Shown one piece after another: positions 15,300-24,690 of a stretch of DNA of 32,217 bases. Source of the stretch: Novosphingobium rosa NBRC 15208 (GTDB lineage Bacteria > Pseudomonadota > Alphaproteobacteria > Sphingomonadales > Sphingomonadaceae); assembly GCF_001598555.1 (NCBI RefSeq), contig NZ_BCZE01000080.1, positions 1-32,217 on the forward strand. The letters are read 5' to 3'. Below the pieces are notes generated by a model. That model was given only the letters and a program-made list of their open reading frames with translations. It did not search any database and was not told where the DNA came from. The number at the start of each line of letters is the position of its first letter. The first letter of the stretch is position 1. The translations under genes were made by a program, and so were the position numbers.

Positions 15300-16928
15300 C
15301 TATTGGTAGCGATACAATTTTATCCGCTGAATCTGGAATTCACCGGATGGCAGCTGGATATGCCGCCCCTGATGCGTCTGGTCGCCATTGAGCAGGCGGC
15401 CCGCAATCCAGCGGTGCTCGGCATCGAAATGCCCCTCCCACGCGCTGTCGATTCCCGCGAGGCGCGGACCGGGCCCCACAGGCTCAAAGGTAACGGTAAC
15501 ACCCTGCCCGACCACGATATAGTCCTCCGGCCCGGTCTGCACGATCACCGCCCCGGCCTTGCCGGTTTCAGGCATGGCCTCGGGCTTGACGATATCGGCA
15601 AAGCTGACGGTGAAGCGGTAATCGCCGATGCGCTCGGTGACGGGTTCATAGATCAGCGTGCCGTCATAGAGCGCGCGCGGACGGAAGCCCGACATGCGCC
15701 CCAAGCCCTGCGCGGCGAGAATCTCCGGCGAGATCTGCTCCAGCACATCATAGGCCCCGGCCAAAGCGCCCGGCTTCTCGTCCACCGATTCGATGGAGAA
15801 CGGCCCGAAGCCGATCGCATCCAGCCTGCCGATGGCATAGAAGGCATTGCCCGGCACCTGCGGGTGATCGGCGTTGTTCGCTTCGGGGATGAACAGCGGA
15901 TTGTCAGGCCGCTTGTAGGTGTTAACGATATCAACGAAATTGGTGAAATAGATATCGGGGGCCAGAAAATCGAGGCTCGGCGCGCCCGCCTTCCAGACAT
16001 CGATCAGATGCGGCAAAGGCCCGCCGCTGGGGTATTCGCCGGGCGCGCGACCGGGACGGTTCAACGCCACATTGACGTACATCGGCAGGCCGTAAGCGCC
16101 CTTGCCCGCGCGCGTCAGCCCATCGGCGAAGCGCGCGTAGTGCCAGGCGGTGAAGATTTCCTCGGAGGCCGTGCCGGGCCCGAACACCTCGGCCCATGTG
16201 CCGCTGCTTTTCGCACCATTGTCCTCCCAGCGCTGACGCATGGCGGGGACCAGCGTGTCGTGATGCTGCTGGAGATAGGTCATCAGTTCGGCAGGCACTG
16301 GCCCGCGATAGGCGGCATCGGCCTGCGGGCTGTAATCGCGCGCCACCGGCAGCATGCCGATCTCGTTTTCCACCTGCACCATCAGCACGGTGTTCTGCTG
16401 GGCATCCACCGCCTTGATATGGGCCAGCAGCGCGGCAAAGACCTTCTGATCCGCCGCCAAGGTCGTGGGCGCCATGGAGGAGAGGATGTCCACCCCCTGC
16501 CCGCTCGGCAGCTGGGCGCGCGGGAAACGGGCGGAATCGCGCTTCACCCAGGCGGGCGCATAGGTGGACATGGAGTTCTTCCACGCCCCGAACCACAGAA
16601 ACACCAGGTGCAGATTGTTGGCCCGCGCGTTGCGGATCAGCATATCCACGCTGGACCAGTCATACTGGCCCTCTTTCGGCTCGATCAGCTCCCATGAAAC
16701 CGGCGCCAGCACGGTGTTGAGATGCATCGCCCGCAAACGCTTCCAGTGCGGGGCCATATAGGCCTCGCTGGTGTCGCTGCTGTTGCCCAGTTCTCCGGCC
16801 AACAGCAGCATGGGCTTGCCCTGCACCTGCAATTGGGTGGCGGTGCCCTGTTTCACCAGCCTGGGCGCATCGGCCAGAACGGGCGTTGCGATCAGGGAAA
16901 GCACCGCCGCACAAGACAGCAATTTCAT
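15300..16928 (-). CDS. Secreted GH35 beta-galactosidase-like enzyme with C-terminal beta domain
   Basis: The 542-residue protein has a Sec signal peptide (about residues 1-19) and a TIM-barrel domain of family GH35. The proposed acid/base is Glu189 in VQVENEIG and the nucleophile is Glu349 in LFIPEANN. The C-terminal 150 residues look like the DUF5597-type domain that accompanies this GH35 subgroup. The usual activity is beta-galactosidase; in this locus it may remove galactose or arabinopyranose decorations, which is inferred. The ATG at 16928 overlaps the stop of the upstream dehydrogenase by one base (TGATG) and has AAGGA upstream; a TTG at 16946 is less likely. It is the last gene of the seven-gene operon. 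Confidence 0.88.
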   Translation of the reverse strand: MKLLSCAAVLSLIATPVLADAPRLVKQGTATQLQVQGKPMLLLAGELGNSSDTSEAYMAPHWKRLRAMHLNTVLAPVSWELIEPKEGQYDWSSVDMLIRNARANNLHLVFLWFGAWKNSMSTYAPAWVKRDSARFPRAQLPSGQGVDILSSMAPTTLAADQKVFAALLAHIKAVDAQQNTVLMVQVENEIGMLPVARDYSPQADAAYRGPVPAELMTYLQQHHDTLVPAMRQRWEDNGAKSSGTWAEVFGPGTASEEIFTAWHYARFADGLTRAGKGAYGLPMYVNVALNRPGRAPGEYPSGGPLPHLIDVWKAGAPSLDFLAPDIYFTNFVDIVNTYKRPDNPLFIPEANNADHPQVPGNAFYAIGRLDAIGFGPFSIESVDEKPGALAGAYDVLEQISPEILAAQGLGRMSGFRPRALYDGTLIYEPVTERIGDYRFTVSFADIVKPEAMPETGKAGAVIVQTGPEDYIVVGQGVTVTFEPVGPGPRLAGIDSAWEGHFDAEHRWIAGRLLNGDQTHQGRHIQLPSGEFQIQRIKLYRYQ

Positions 16929-18400
16929 CACGAAACATCCTTGCAAAGAGCCAGCGCGGCCAGCGCGCCCTGTGTTTCCAGAATGGTGAGCCAGCGGATC
17001 AATGCTGCACGAAATGCTGCATGGTGTTGCAAGGCGGGCGGCACCACGGCTTCCAGCCCCAGCACGGCATCCACCCGCGCCTTGGCATCTTCTGCCCCCA
17101 CCAGACGCTGCGCGATGTCAGCAGCCAGCGGATCGTCGATGGTGAAGGTTTCGCCCTTATCATCGCGACCCGCCTGCCAGCGAATCCAGCCCGCCACCGC
17201 CAAACACAGAGCCTCGATCCCCTGCCCCGCCGCCAGCCTTGCGGCAATCGGCGCCAACAGCCGTTGCGGCAGTTTCTGCGAGCCATCCATGGCGATCTGA
17301 TGCGTGCGATGCATCAGCGTGGGATTGTCGAAGCGCGCCATCAGCGCCTTGCGATAAGCGGCGATATCCAGTTCTGGCGGCGGCGACAACGTGGTCTGCG
17401 CCTCATCCCACAGCTGCTCGACGAAGGCGCGGGCCTCGGGGCGTTCCAGCACCTCATGCACATGGGTCAGCCCCGCCAGACCGCCCAGATAGGCAATGCC
17501 GCTATGCGCGCCATTGAGCAGGCGCAGCTTGGCCTCTTCCCATGGGGCAACGGCGGCGGTCAGTTGCACGCCGGTGCCAAAGGCCGGGGGGGCGCCGCAG
17601 AAATGATCCTCGATCACCCACTGGGTGAAGGGCTCGGTCTTGACCATGGCGCAGTCTTCGACACCCAGGCGCCGGGCCAGATCCTCGATGTCCTGAGGCG
17701 TGGTGGCGGGCACGATGCGGTCCACCATGGTCTCGGGGAAAGCGCCATAGGCCTCGATCCAGACGGCCAGATCGGGATCGTGATGTCGCGCCAGCGCCAG
17801 CACACCGCCGCGCAGGCGGCTGCCATTATGCGGCAGATTGTCGCAGGAGATCGCGGTGAAGGGCTTGAGCCCCGCGCCGCGGCGCATGGCCAAAGCCGCC
17901 ACGATATAGCCCAAAGCGGTCTTGGGCACGTCCAGCGAGCGCATATCCGCCGCCAGCTGGGGATCACCCTCGATCAGCGCGCCGCTGGCAGGGTCAAGCT
18001 TGTAGCCCTTCTCGGTGATGGTGAGGGTAACGATATGCGTATCCGGCGCGGCCATCACCGCCAGCAAGTCGCCCGGCGCTTCCGGCGCGATCAGCACCTT
18101 TTGCACCGCGCCCATGATGCGGGCGGTCTGGGCCGCGCCATCGCGCACCAGCATGGTGTAGAGCCCGTCCTGAGGCGCCATCTGATCGCGCACCGCAGGC
18201 GCGCGTAAGGAGGCCGCCACAATGCCCCAGCGCAGATCGCCAGCGGCCAGCACATCGTCGAACACCGCCGCCTGATGCGCCCGGTGAAAGGCGCCGATGC
18301 CCAGATGAACGACGCCCGTTTTCACCGCGCCGCGATCATAGGCGGGGCGCAGCACATCGCCCGGCAGTTGCGCCAGTGTGGCTTCCGACAGGCGCGTCAC
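16928..18400 (-). CDS. uxuB: Fructuronate reductase (mannitol dehydrogenase family)
   Basis: The enzyme is expected to reduce D-fructuronate to D-mannonate with NADH. The 490-residue length is close to E. coli UxuB. The N-terminal nucleotide-binding part shows VVHLGIGAFHRAHQA. The middle has ISCDNLPHNGSRLRG, and the catalytic-domain motif AMDGSQKLPQRLL appears near residue 390. The family also includes mannitol and altronate dehydrogenases. The position between uxaC and manD in one operon favours fructuronate reductase. The GTG start at 18400 overlaps the uxaC stop by 4 bp (GTGA); the frame is open further upstream, but that part lies inside uxaC. Confidence 0.88.
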   Translation of the reverse strand: MTRLSEATLAQLPGDVLRPAYDRGAVKTGVVHLGIGAFHRAHQAAVFDDVLAAGDLRWGIVAASLRAPAVRDQMAPQDGLYTMLVRDGAAQTARIMGAVQKVLIAPEAPGDLLAVMAAPDTHIVTLTITEKGYKLDPASGALIEGDPQLAADMRSLDVPKTALGYIVAALAMRRGAGLKPFTAISCDNLPHNGSRLRGGVLALARHHDPDLAVWIEAYGAFPETMVDRIVPATTPQDIEDLARRLGVEDCAMVKTEPFTQWVIEDHFCGAPPAFGTGVQLTAAVAPWEEAKLRLLNGAHSGIAYLGGLAGLTHVHEVLERPEARAFVEQLWDEAQTTLSPPPELDIAAYRKALMARFDNPTLMHRTHQIAMDGSQKLPQRLLAPIAARLAAGQGIEALCLAVAGWIRWQAGRDDKGETFTIDDPLAADIAQRLVGAEDAKARVDAVLGLEAVVPPALQHHAAFRAALIRWLTILETQGALAALALCKDVS

Positions 18401-19809
18401 AGCCGGTACGCCTGCTTGGCCAGCCCATAGGAGAGCGCATGGGCCAGCTCGAAGGCCTCGTCCTCTTCGATCCGGTGCTCGGCCACCAGACGGGCAAGGA
18501 AGCCACAATCCATGCGCCGCGCCACATCATGGCGCGCCGGGATCGAGAGAAAGGCGCGCGTGTCGTCGTTGAAGCCCACGGTGTTGTAGAAACCGGCGGT
18601 CTCGGTGACGCTTTCGCGGAAGCGGCGCATGCCTTCCGGGCTGTCATGGAACCACCAGGGCGGGCCCAGCTTCAGCGCGGGATAGTGCCCTGCCAGCGGT
18701 GCCAGTTCACGCGAATAGACATCCTCATCCAGCGTGAAGAGGATCAGCGTGAGGCGCGGATCATTGCCATAAAGGTCCAGCAGCGGCTTCAGCGCGCGGA
18801 CGAACTCGCCCGGCATGGGAATATCGCCGCCCTTGTCGCGCCCGAAGCGGGCCAGAACCGCATCATTGTGGCTGCGCCAGACGCCGGGGTGAAGCTGCAT
18901 CACCATGCCGTCCTCGATCGACATGCGCGCCATTTCCACCAGCATATGGCCACGGAACAGCTCCGCCTCCGCCGCGCTGACGGGGCCTGCCATCACTTTG
19001 GTGTAAAGCGCCTCGATCTCGGGGCGCGAGAGATGCGCGGTAAAGGCTGTGGGATGGCCATGATCGGTGCTGGTGGCGCCCGCCGCGCGGAAATCGGCGC
19101 GGCGCTTTTCATGGGCGCGCAGATAACCGGCAAAGCTGGCCGCGTCCTCGCCCGTCATGGCGCAGAAGGCCTTCACCTTTTCGATAAAGCGCGGATCGTC
19201 CGGGTCCATCACCGGATCGGGCCGATAGGCGGTGACGACCTTGCCGCCCCAGCCGCTCTCGCGGATCGCCTTGTGGTGGATCAGCGGGTCGAGCGGCCCT
19301 TCGGTGGTGGCGATGGCCTCGATGTTGAAACGCTCGAACAGGGCGCGGGGGCGGAAGTCCGGGGTCTTCAGTGCGGCATCGATGCTGTCGTAATAGAGGT
19401 CGGCGGTGGCGCTTTCCAGCCGCACATCGATGGCGAAAACCTGCGTGAACACATAATCCAGCCACATGCGCGAGGGCGTACCTGCAAACAGGTGGTAATG
19501 CGCGGCAAAGCGGTGCCAGATGGCGCGCGGGTCGGTTTCCGTGGGGCTGCCGTCGGCGGTGGGGATGCCCAGTTGGTCCAGCGTGATGCCCTGGCTCATC
19601 AGCATGCGGAAGACATAATGGTCCGGCACGATCAACAGGTCGGAGGGGTTGGCGAAGGGCTCGTTATAGGCGAACCAGGCCGGATCGGTGTGGCCGTGCG
19701 GGCTGATGATCGGCAGGTCGCTGACGGTGGCGTAGAGCGCGCGGGCGATGTCGCGCGTGCGGCTTTCGGCTGGAAACAGACGGTCGGGGTGGAGGTGAAG
19801 CGGCTTCAT
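18397..19809 (-). CDS. uxaC: Glucuronate isomerase
   Basis: This enzyme isomerises D-glucuronate to D-fructuronate (and galacturonate to tagaturonate), the first cytoplasmic step. The 470-residue length equals that of the E. coli enzyme. Family motifs include the N-terminal metal site LPIISPHGHTDPAWF with His38 and His40, and MQLHPGVWRSHND. PPWWFHDSPEGMRRF and TVGFNDDTRAFLSIPARHD come near the C-terminus. The start ATG overlaps the MFS transporter stop by 4 bp. The frame extends upstream to 20469 but that part lies inside the transporter gene and is rejected. Confidence 0.96.
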   Translation of the reverse strand: MKPLHLHPDRLFPAESRTRDIARALYATVSDLPIISPHGHTDPAWFAYNEPFANPSDLLIVPDHYVFRMLMSQGITLDQLGIPTADGSPTETDPRAIWHRFAAHYHLFAGTPSRMWLDYVFTQVFAIDVRLESATADLYYDSIDAALKTPDFRPRALFERFNIEAIATTEGPLDPLIHHKAIRESGWGGKVVTAYRPDPVMDPDDPRFIEKVKAFCAMTGEDAASFAGYLRAHEKRRADFRAAGATSTDHGHPTAFTAHLSRPEIEALYTKVMAGPVSAAEAELFRGHMLVEMARMSIEDGMVMQLHPGVWRSHNDAVLARFGRDKGGDIPMPGEFVRALKPLLDLYGNDPRLTLILFTLDEDVYSRELAPLAGHYPALKLGPPWWFHDSPEGMRRFRESVTETAGFYNTVGFNDDTRAFLSIPARHDVARRMDCGFLARLVAEHRIEEDEAFELAHALSYGLAKQAYRL

Positions 19810-21104
19810 GCGGGGTTTTCCGATAGCGAGACCGGCGCGTAACGCGGGACGATCAGATGAATGACAAGCAGCGCCACCAGATAGGCGCAGGAGGCGATGA
19901 CGAAGATGGGCTGGAAGCTGCCGACGCGCTCCAGAATGATGCCGGCATATTTGGCCATCAGCATGCCGCCGACAGCCCCTGAAAGCCCCCCGATGCCGAT
20001 GACCGAACCGGCCATCCAGCGCGGAAAGAGATCCCCCGGCAGCGCATAGACATTGGCTGAAAAGCCCTGATGCCCGGCGCAGGCCAGACCGATCAGCCCG
20101 ACGGCGACCCATAACGAGGGCGCATGGGCGGCAAAGGCAATCGGCAGGGCAAACAGCGCGGAGGCGAACATCGCCCCCTTGCGCGCCCCGCCCGCCGACC
20201 AGCCTCGCCCCATCAGCCGCGAGGAGAGCCAGCCCCCCGCCACCGACCCCACATCGGCCAGCAGGTACACCGCAATCAGCGGCGGCCCGAAATCGAGCAT
20301 CTTCACATGATACTGCCGGTTGAAGAAATCGGGCAGCCAGAACAGGAAGGTCCACCACACCGGATCGATCAGGAACCGGCCCATCAGATAGGCCCAGGTC
20401 TGGCGATGGCGGAACAGGCTGAGCCATGGGATATGGCGCTTGGGCTCGGCAGGCTCGGATTCGATCCACGCCAGCTCTTCAGGCGACAGGCCAGCCTTGT
20501 CGCGCGGGCGGCGATAGATCGCCAGCCAGGCCGCCAGCCACACCACCGTCAGCAGGCCGGTGAGGATAAAGGCCCAGCGCCAGCCCAGCGTCACCGCGAT
20601 GATCGGCACCAGCAGCGGCGTGACGATGGCCCCCACATTGGAGCCCGCGTTGAAGATGCCGATGGCCAGAGCGCGCTCGCGCCGGGGGAACCATTCATTG
20701 GTGGCGCTCAGCGCGGCGGGGAAGGTCCCCGCCTCGCCGATGGCCAGCGGGATGCGCGCAATCAGCATGCCGGTGGTGCTGGTGAAGCAGGCGTGAAGCA
20801 TATGGCCAAGCGTCCACAGCCCCACCGCCAGCGCATAGCCGCTGCGCGCGCCGATCCGGTCGATCACGCGCCCGAACAGCACATAGGCCACGCCATAGCC
20901 CGCCTGAAACCAGATCGCGAGGGAGGCATAGCCGGTTTCGCTCCAGCCATAGCGGGCTTGCAGATCGGGTTTCAGCGTGGGCAGCACCAGCCTATCGATG
21001 TAGCTGAGCACCACGGCGGCAAACAGCAGGGCGCAAACCACCCAGCGAACGTTTCCGCCGGGTTTGGGGCCTGAAGGTTTGGCCTGCTCCACCGGCGCGC
21101 TCAC
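19806..21104 (-). CDS. exuT: MFS hexuronate transporter (ExuT-like)
   Basis: The protein has 432 residues with about 12 membrane segments. It shows the major facilitator motif GRVIDRIGARSG after the second segment and SYIDRLVLPTLKPDL in the first loop, typical of the anion:cation symporter subgroup with ExuT and GudP. It sits between mannonate dehydratase and glucuronate isomerase, so the likely substrate is glucuronate or its aldobiuronic relatives released in the periplasm. The GTG at 21104 overlaps the manD stop by 4 bp, the same coupling pattern as the rest of the operon. The TTG at 21107 is the alternative. Confidence 0.87.
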   Translation of the reverse strand: MSAPVEQAKPSGPKPGGNVRWVVCALLFAAVVLSYIDRLVLPTLKPDLQARYGWSETGYASLAIWFQAGYGVAYVLFGRVIDRIGARSGYALAVGLWTLGHMLHACFTSTTGMLIARIPLAIGEAGTFPAALSATNEWFPRRERALAIGIFNAGSNVGAIVTPLLVPIIAVTLGWRWAFILTGLLTVVWLAAWLAIYRRPRDKAGLSPEELAWIESEPAEPKRHIPWLSLFRHRQTWAYLMGRFLIDPVWWTFLFWLPDFFNRQYHVKMLDFGPPLIAVYLLADVGSVAGGWLSSRLMGRGWSAGGARKGAMFASALFALPIAFAAHAPSLWVAVGLIGLACAGHQGFSANVYALPGDLFPRWMAGSVIGIGGLSGAVGGMLMAKYAGIILERVGSFQPIFVIASCAYLVALLVIHLIVPRYAPVSLSENPA

Positions 21105-22312
21105 CAATTGTACATCGTGCCGTCTTCCAGCCGGTTCACCGGCAGGAAGGCGCGCTTGTATTCATATTTGGCGGCCAGCTCCTCGTCGATCTCCACGCCA
21201 AGGCCCGGCTTCTCGCCCGGATGCATCATGCCATCTGCAAAGGTGTAGGCGTGGGGGAAGACTTCATCGGTCTCCGCCGTATGCTTCATATACTCCTGAA
21301 TGCCGAAATTGGGCACCGAAAGGTCGAAATGCAGCGCGGCGGCCATGCAGACGGGCGAAAGATCGGTGGCGCCATGGCAACCGGTGCGGATCTGATAGAG
21401 ATCGGCCAGCGCCGCGATCCGGCGCAGATGGGTGATGCCCCCGGCATGGACCACCGTGGCGCGGATATAGTCGATCAGCTGGTTCTGGATCAGATCCTTG
21501 GCGTCCCAGATCGAGTTGAAAATCTCGCCCACGGCCAAAGGCGCGGTGGTGTGCTGGCGGATCAGGCGGAAGGCCTCCTGATTTTCGGCAGGGGTGGCGT
21601 CTTCCAGCCAGAAGGGGCGGTACGGCTCCAGATCCTTGCCCAGACGACCTGCCTCGATGGGGGTGAGGCGGTGGTGGATGTCATGGAGCAGATGCACATC
21701 CCAGCCCAGCGCCTCGCGCGCGGCCTTGAACAGGTCTGGCACCACGCGCAGATATTTGGCTGTATTCCAGACGTTTTCGGTGGGCAGGTCGCTGTCGGCG
21801 GGCTCGTAGAAATATTTGTCCTTCGAGACGCCATAGGTGCTTGCCATGCCCGGCACGCCGCATTGCAGGCGGATCGCCTTGTAGCCCTGCTTCTGATACT
21901 CCAGCGCGACGGCGATGGTGTCCTCGATGCTGGTGCCATTGGCGTGGCCATAGACCATCACGCCCTCGCGGCTCGCCCCGCCCAGCAGCTGGTAGAGCGG
22001 CAGGCCGGCGATCTTGCCCTTGATGTCCCACAGCGCCATGTCCACAGCGGCAATCGCCGTCATGGTGACGGGGCCGCGGCGCCAATAGGCCCCCTTGTAG
22101 AGATACTGCCAGATGTCCTCGATGCGATGGGCATCGCGCCCGATCAGGCAGGGGATGACGTGATCCTGCAGATAGCTCGCCACCGAAAGTTCGCGGCCAT
22201 TGAGCGTGGCATCGCCCAGCCCATAGACGCCCTCATCGGTCTCGATCTTCAGCGTGACGAAATTGCGGCCGGGGCAGGTCACGATGACCTTGGCGCCAGT
22301 GATGATGGGCAT
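21101..22312 (-). CDS. manD: D-mannonate dehydratase, enolase superfamily
   Basis: This enzyme dehydrates D-mannonate to 2-keto-3-deoxy-D-gluconate. The 403-residue protein closely resembles ManD from Novosphingobium aromaticivorans as I remember it. The metal ligands are Asp211, Glu237 and Glu263. The catalytic Tyr160 and His213 sit in STYGVSKDKYFYEP and LLHDIHHR, with His313 in GCHG. All are shifted by one from the characterised enzyme. It replaces the unrelated UxuA used in enteric bacteria. The ATG lies 14 bp after the GH3 stop with an AGGA upstream, the only non-overlapping junction in the operon. Confidence 0.95.
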   Translation of the reverse strand: MPIITGAKVIVTCPGRNFVTLKIETDEGVYGLGDATLNGRELSVASYLQDHVIPCLIGRDAHRIEDIWQYLYKGAYWRRGPVTMTAIAAVDMALWDIKGKIAGLPLYQLLGGASREGVMVYGHANGTSIEDTIAVALEYQKQGYKAIRLQCGVPGMASTYGVSKDKYFYEPADSDLPTENVWNTAKYLRVVPDLFKAAREALGWDVHLLHDIHHRLTPIEAGRLGKDLEPYRPFWLEDATPAENQEAFRLIRQHTTAPLAVGEIFNSIWDAKDLIQNQLIDYIRATVVHAGGITHLRRIAALADLYQIRTGCHGATDLSPVCMAAALHFDLSVPNFGIQEYMKHTAETDEVFPHAYTFADGMMHPGEKPGLGVEIDEELAAKYEYKRAFLPVNRLEDGTMYNW

Positions 22313-22326
22313 GGGCTTGATCCTGT

Positions 22327-24690
22327 TCAGACGATGTCGAGGGTAACGGTGTGCAAGGTTTCGCTATTGGACCCGACCATGATGTCGAAGCGGCCGGGCT
22401 CGACGCGCTCGACCATGTTCAGATCCCAGAGCGAGAAGGCATCGGGGCCGAGGGTGAAGCGCACCTCGCGGCTTTCGCCCGGCGCGAGGGTGACGCGCTC
22501 GAACCCTTTCAGTTCCTTGATGGGGCGGGTGACCGAAGCCACCTGATCGTGGACGTAGAGCTGCACCACTTCGTCGCCCGCGCGTGTGCCCGTGTTGCGC
22601 ACCGTGGTGCTGACCACCACCTGCCCTGCCGTGCCGATCTGCGGCGCGGAAAGGCGCGGCTGGCCGATCTCGAAGCTGGTGTAGGAAAGGCCGAAGCCGA
22701 AGGGGAACAGCGGCGAAATATCCTCGAAGACATAGCCGCGCCGGGCGCTGGGCTTGCGGTTGTAGAAGATGGGAATCTGCCCCGCATTGCGCGCCACCGT
22801 CACGGGCAGCTTGGCGCCGGGATTGACCGCGCCGAACAGCACATCGGCCATGGCCGTGCCACCCTCCTGCCCGGGATACCAGCATTCCAGCAGGGCATTC
22901 GCGCCCTCCGCCACGGCGGGATAGCTGGGCGGGCGGCCGTTGATCGCGCAGACCACCACAGGTTTTCCGGTGGCCTTCAGCGCGGCGAACAGATCGTTCT
23001 GCTCGCCCACCAGATCGAGGCTGGTGCGGTCGCCCAGATGGTTTTTGGCGAAACCCTCGCGGCTGGTCTGCTCGGTGTCGCCGATGGCCAGCAGGATGAT
23101 GTCCGACTTCTGCGCCAGCGCCACGGCTTCCGCGATCAGGGCGCGGTTGCGGGCGGGATCAGCCAGCAGCACCTCGTCGCTGGAGCGGTCCTCGCTCCGG
23201 GTGATGAACACACCCTGCGCGAAGTCCACCTGTGCCTTGCCCGCCAGATGCGCCTTCACACCCTCCAGCAGAGACACCGTTTGGCGCGGCGTGCTGCTGT
23301 AGCCGCCCAGACGCGCCACAGCAGCATTGGGCCCGATCGCCGCGACACGCTTGTGAGCCCCGGGCGCCAGCGGCAGCAGGCCATCGTTCTTCAGAAGCAC
23401 GATCGAGCGCTGCGCCGCCTTCAGCGCCAGAGCGCGCGCCTGCGCATTGCCGGTGATCCGGTCGAAATCCCTGTCGGCAAAAGGGTTCTCGAAAAGACCG
23501 GCGCGAAATTTCAGGGTCAGCATGCGCGCGCAGGCCGTGTCCACCGCCGCTTGCGCAACCTTGCCGCTGCGGACCTGATCGACCAGCGTGCGGAAGGCCA
23601 GCCCATCGGGCAACTCGCAATCCACGCCCGCCGCCAGAGCATGGCGCGCCGCCGCCTCCAGATCAGCGGCCACATGATGGATCGTGTCCAGCTCCGGCAC
23701 CGCGCCGTAATCGCTGATCACCGCGCCATCGAAGCCCCATTCGCCGCGCAGCACATCCGTCAACAACCAGCGGTTCTGGTGGCTGGGCACGCCATCGATC
23801 TCATTGTAGCTGGGCATCACCGCGCCGATGCCGGTGCGCTTCACCACAGCGCGGAAGGGCGGCAGGAAGTTCTCGCGCAATTCGCGCTGCGAGATCGGCG
23901 CGGGGGCGATGTTGTCGCCGCTCTGGGGCTGGCCGTGGCCGGTCATGTGTTTCAGCGTGGCGAAGACCTTGCCGGGGGGCAGCTCACGCCCCTCGCCCTG
24001 CAGGCCCAGCACGGCGGCAACGCCCATTTCCCCGCAGAGATAGGGATCCTCGCCATAGGTTTCCTCGATGCGGCCCCAGCGCGGATCGCGCGCGATGTCC
24101 ACCACCGGCGAGAGCGCCAGATGGACGCCGCGCGCCCGCACTTCCCGCGCGATCACCGACTGGACCTCGCGCATCAGATCGCGGTCGAAGCTGCCGGCAA
24201 GGCCGATGGCCATGGGGAACATGGTGGCGTCGGTCGCCATGTAACCATGCAGCGCTTCCTCATGGAATAGCACCGGGATCCCGAGGCGCGTTTCATTCTT
24301 CGCCCAGGTCTGCACGGCGTTGATAAAGCGCACCGTATCGGCAGGCGTACGCCAGCGCGCGCCCACACCGCCCGCCTGCGTGGAGCCATTCAAGGCCCCG
24401 CGCCGGTCCGAAGGCCGCGTGATCTGGCCAAAGCCAGCCGGATAGGCCGCGCTGGCCTTTTTGGGCGAGAAGGTCAGATCGTCCATCACCTGAGCCTTGG
24501 TGGCCCAGAGCGCGATGATCTGGCCGACCTTCTCCTCCAGCGTCATGCGCGACAGCAGATCGCGCACGCGCAGATCGACGGGCGCGGCGGCATCCTTGTA
24601 GAGCGGCTTCGTGGCTGCCGCCCCGGCGCGGCTGGCCACCAGCATCGCGCTGCTCGCCAACAACCCGCCCAGAAGCTGCCGCCGGATCAT
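22327..24690 (-). CDS. Exported GH3 glycosidase, probable beta-xylosidase (copy 1)
   Basis: The 787-residue enzyme has the three-part GH3 layout: TIM-barrel, alpha/beta sandwich and a C-terminal fibronectin-III-like domain. The nucleophile is Asp327 in AVISDYGAV. The substrate-binding motif KHMTGHGQPQSG and DPRWGRIEETYGEDPYL are clear. The N-terminus, MIRRQLLGGLLASSAML, has two arginines before a hydrophobic stretch and looks Tat-like, unlike its paralogue next door. With GH67 and hexuronate genes, xylosidase action on xylo-oligosaccharides is likely, although GH3 also includes beta-glucosidases. The start overlaps the preceding GH3 stop by 4 bp. Confidence 0.9.
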   Translation of the reverse strand: MIRRQLLGGLLASSAMLVASRAGAAATKPLYKDAAAPVDLRVRDLLSRMTLEEKVGQIIALWATKAQVMDDLTFSPKKASAAYPAGFGQITRPSDRRGALNGSTQAGGVGARWRTPADTVRFINAVQTWAKNETRLGIPVLFHEEALHGYMATDATMFPMAIGLAGSFDRDLMREVQSVIAREVRARGVHLALSPVVDIARDPRWGRIEETYGEDPYLCGEMGVAAVLGLQGEGRELPPGKVFATLKHMTGHGQPQSGDNIAPAPISQRELRENFLPPFRAVVKRTGIGAVMPSYNEIDGVPSHQNRWLLTDVLRGEWGFDGAVISDYGAVPELDTIHHVAADLEAAARHALAAGVDCELPDGLAFRTLVDQVRSGKVAQAAVDTACARMLTLKFRAGLFENPFADRDFDRITGNAQARALALKAAQRSIVLLKNDGLLPLAPGAHKRVAAIGPNAAVARLGGYSSTPRQTVSLLEGVKAHLAGKAQVDFAQGVFITRSEDRSSDEVLLADPARNRALIAEAVALAQKSDIILLAIGDTEQTSREGFAKNHLGDRTSLDLVGEQNDLFAALKATGKPVVVCAINGRPPSYPAVAEGANALLECWYPGQEGGTAMADVLFGAVNPGAKLPVTVARNAGQIPIFYNRKPSARRGYVFEDISPLFPFGFGLSYTSFEIGQPRLSAPQIGTAGQVVVSTTVRNTGTRAGDEVVQLYVHDQVASVTRPIKELKGFERVTLAPGESREVRFTLGPDAFSLWDLNMVERVEPGRFDIMVGSNSETLHTVTLDIV

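Noticed and set aside
15234..16697. 487-residue plus-strand open frame opposite GH35
   Set aside because: It is antisense to a gene with clear GH35 catalytic motifs and has no ribosome binding site or recognisable domain.
19821..19834. CGATAGCGAGACC resembling the LacI-type half-site
   Set aside because: It lies inside the transporter coding sequence, has no second half, and is no better than chance.
19810..20469. Upstream extension of the uxaC frame
   Set aside because: It lies inside the transporter gene; the true uxaC start is the ATG at 19809, which gives the exact family length and the usual 4-bp overlap.
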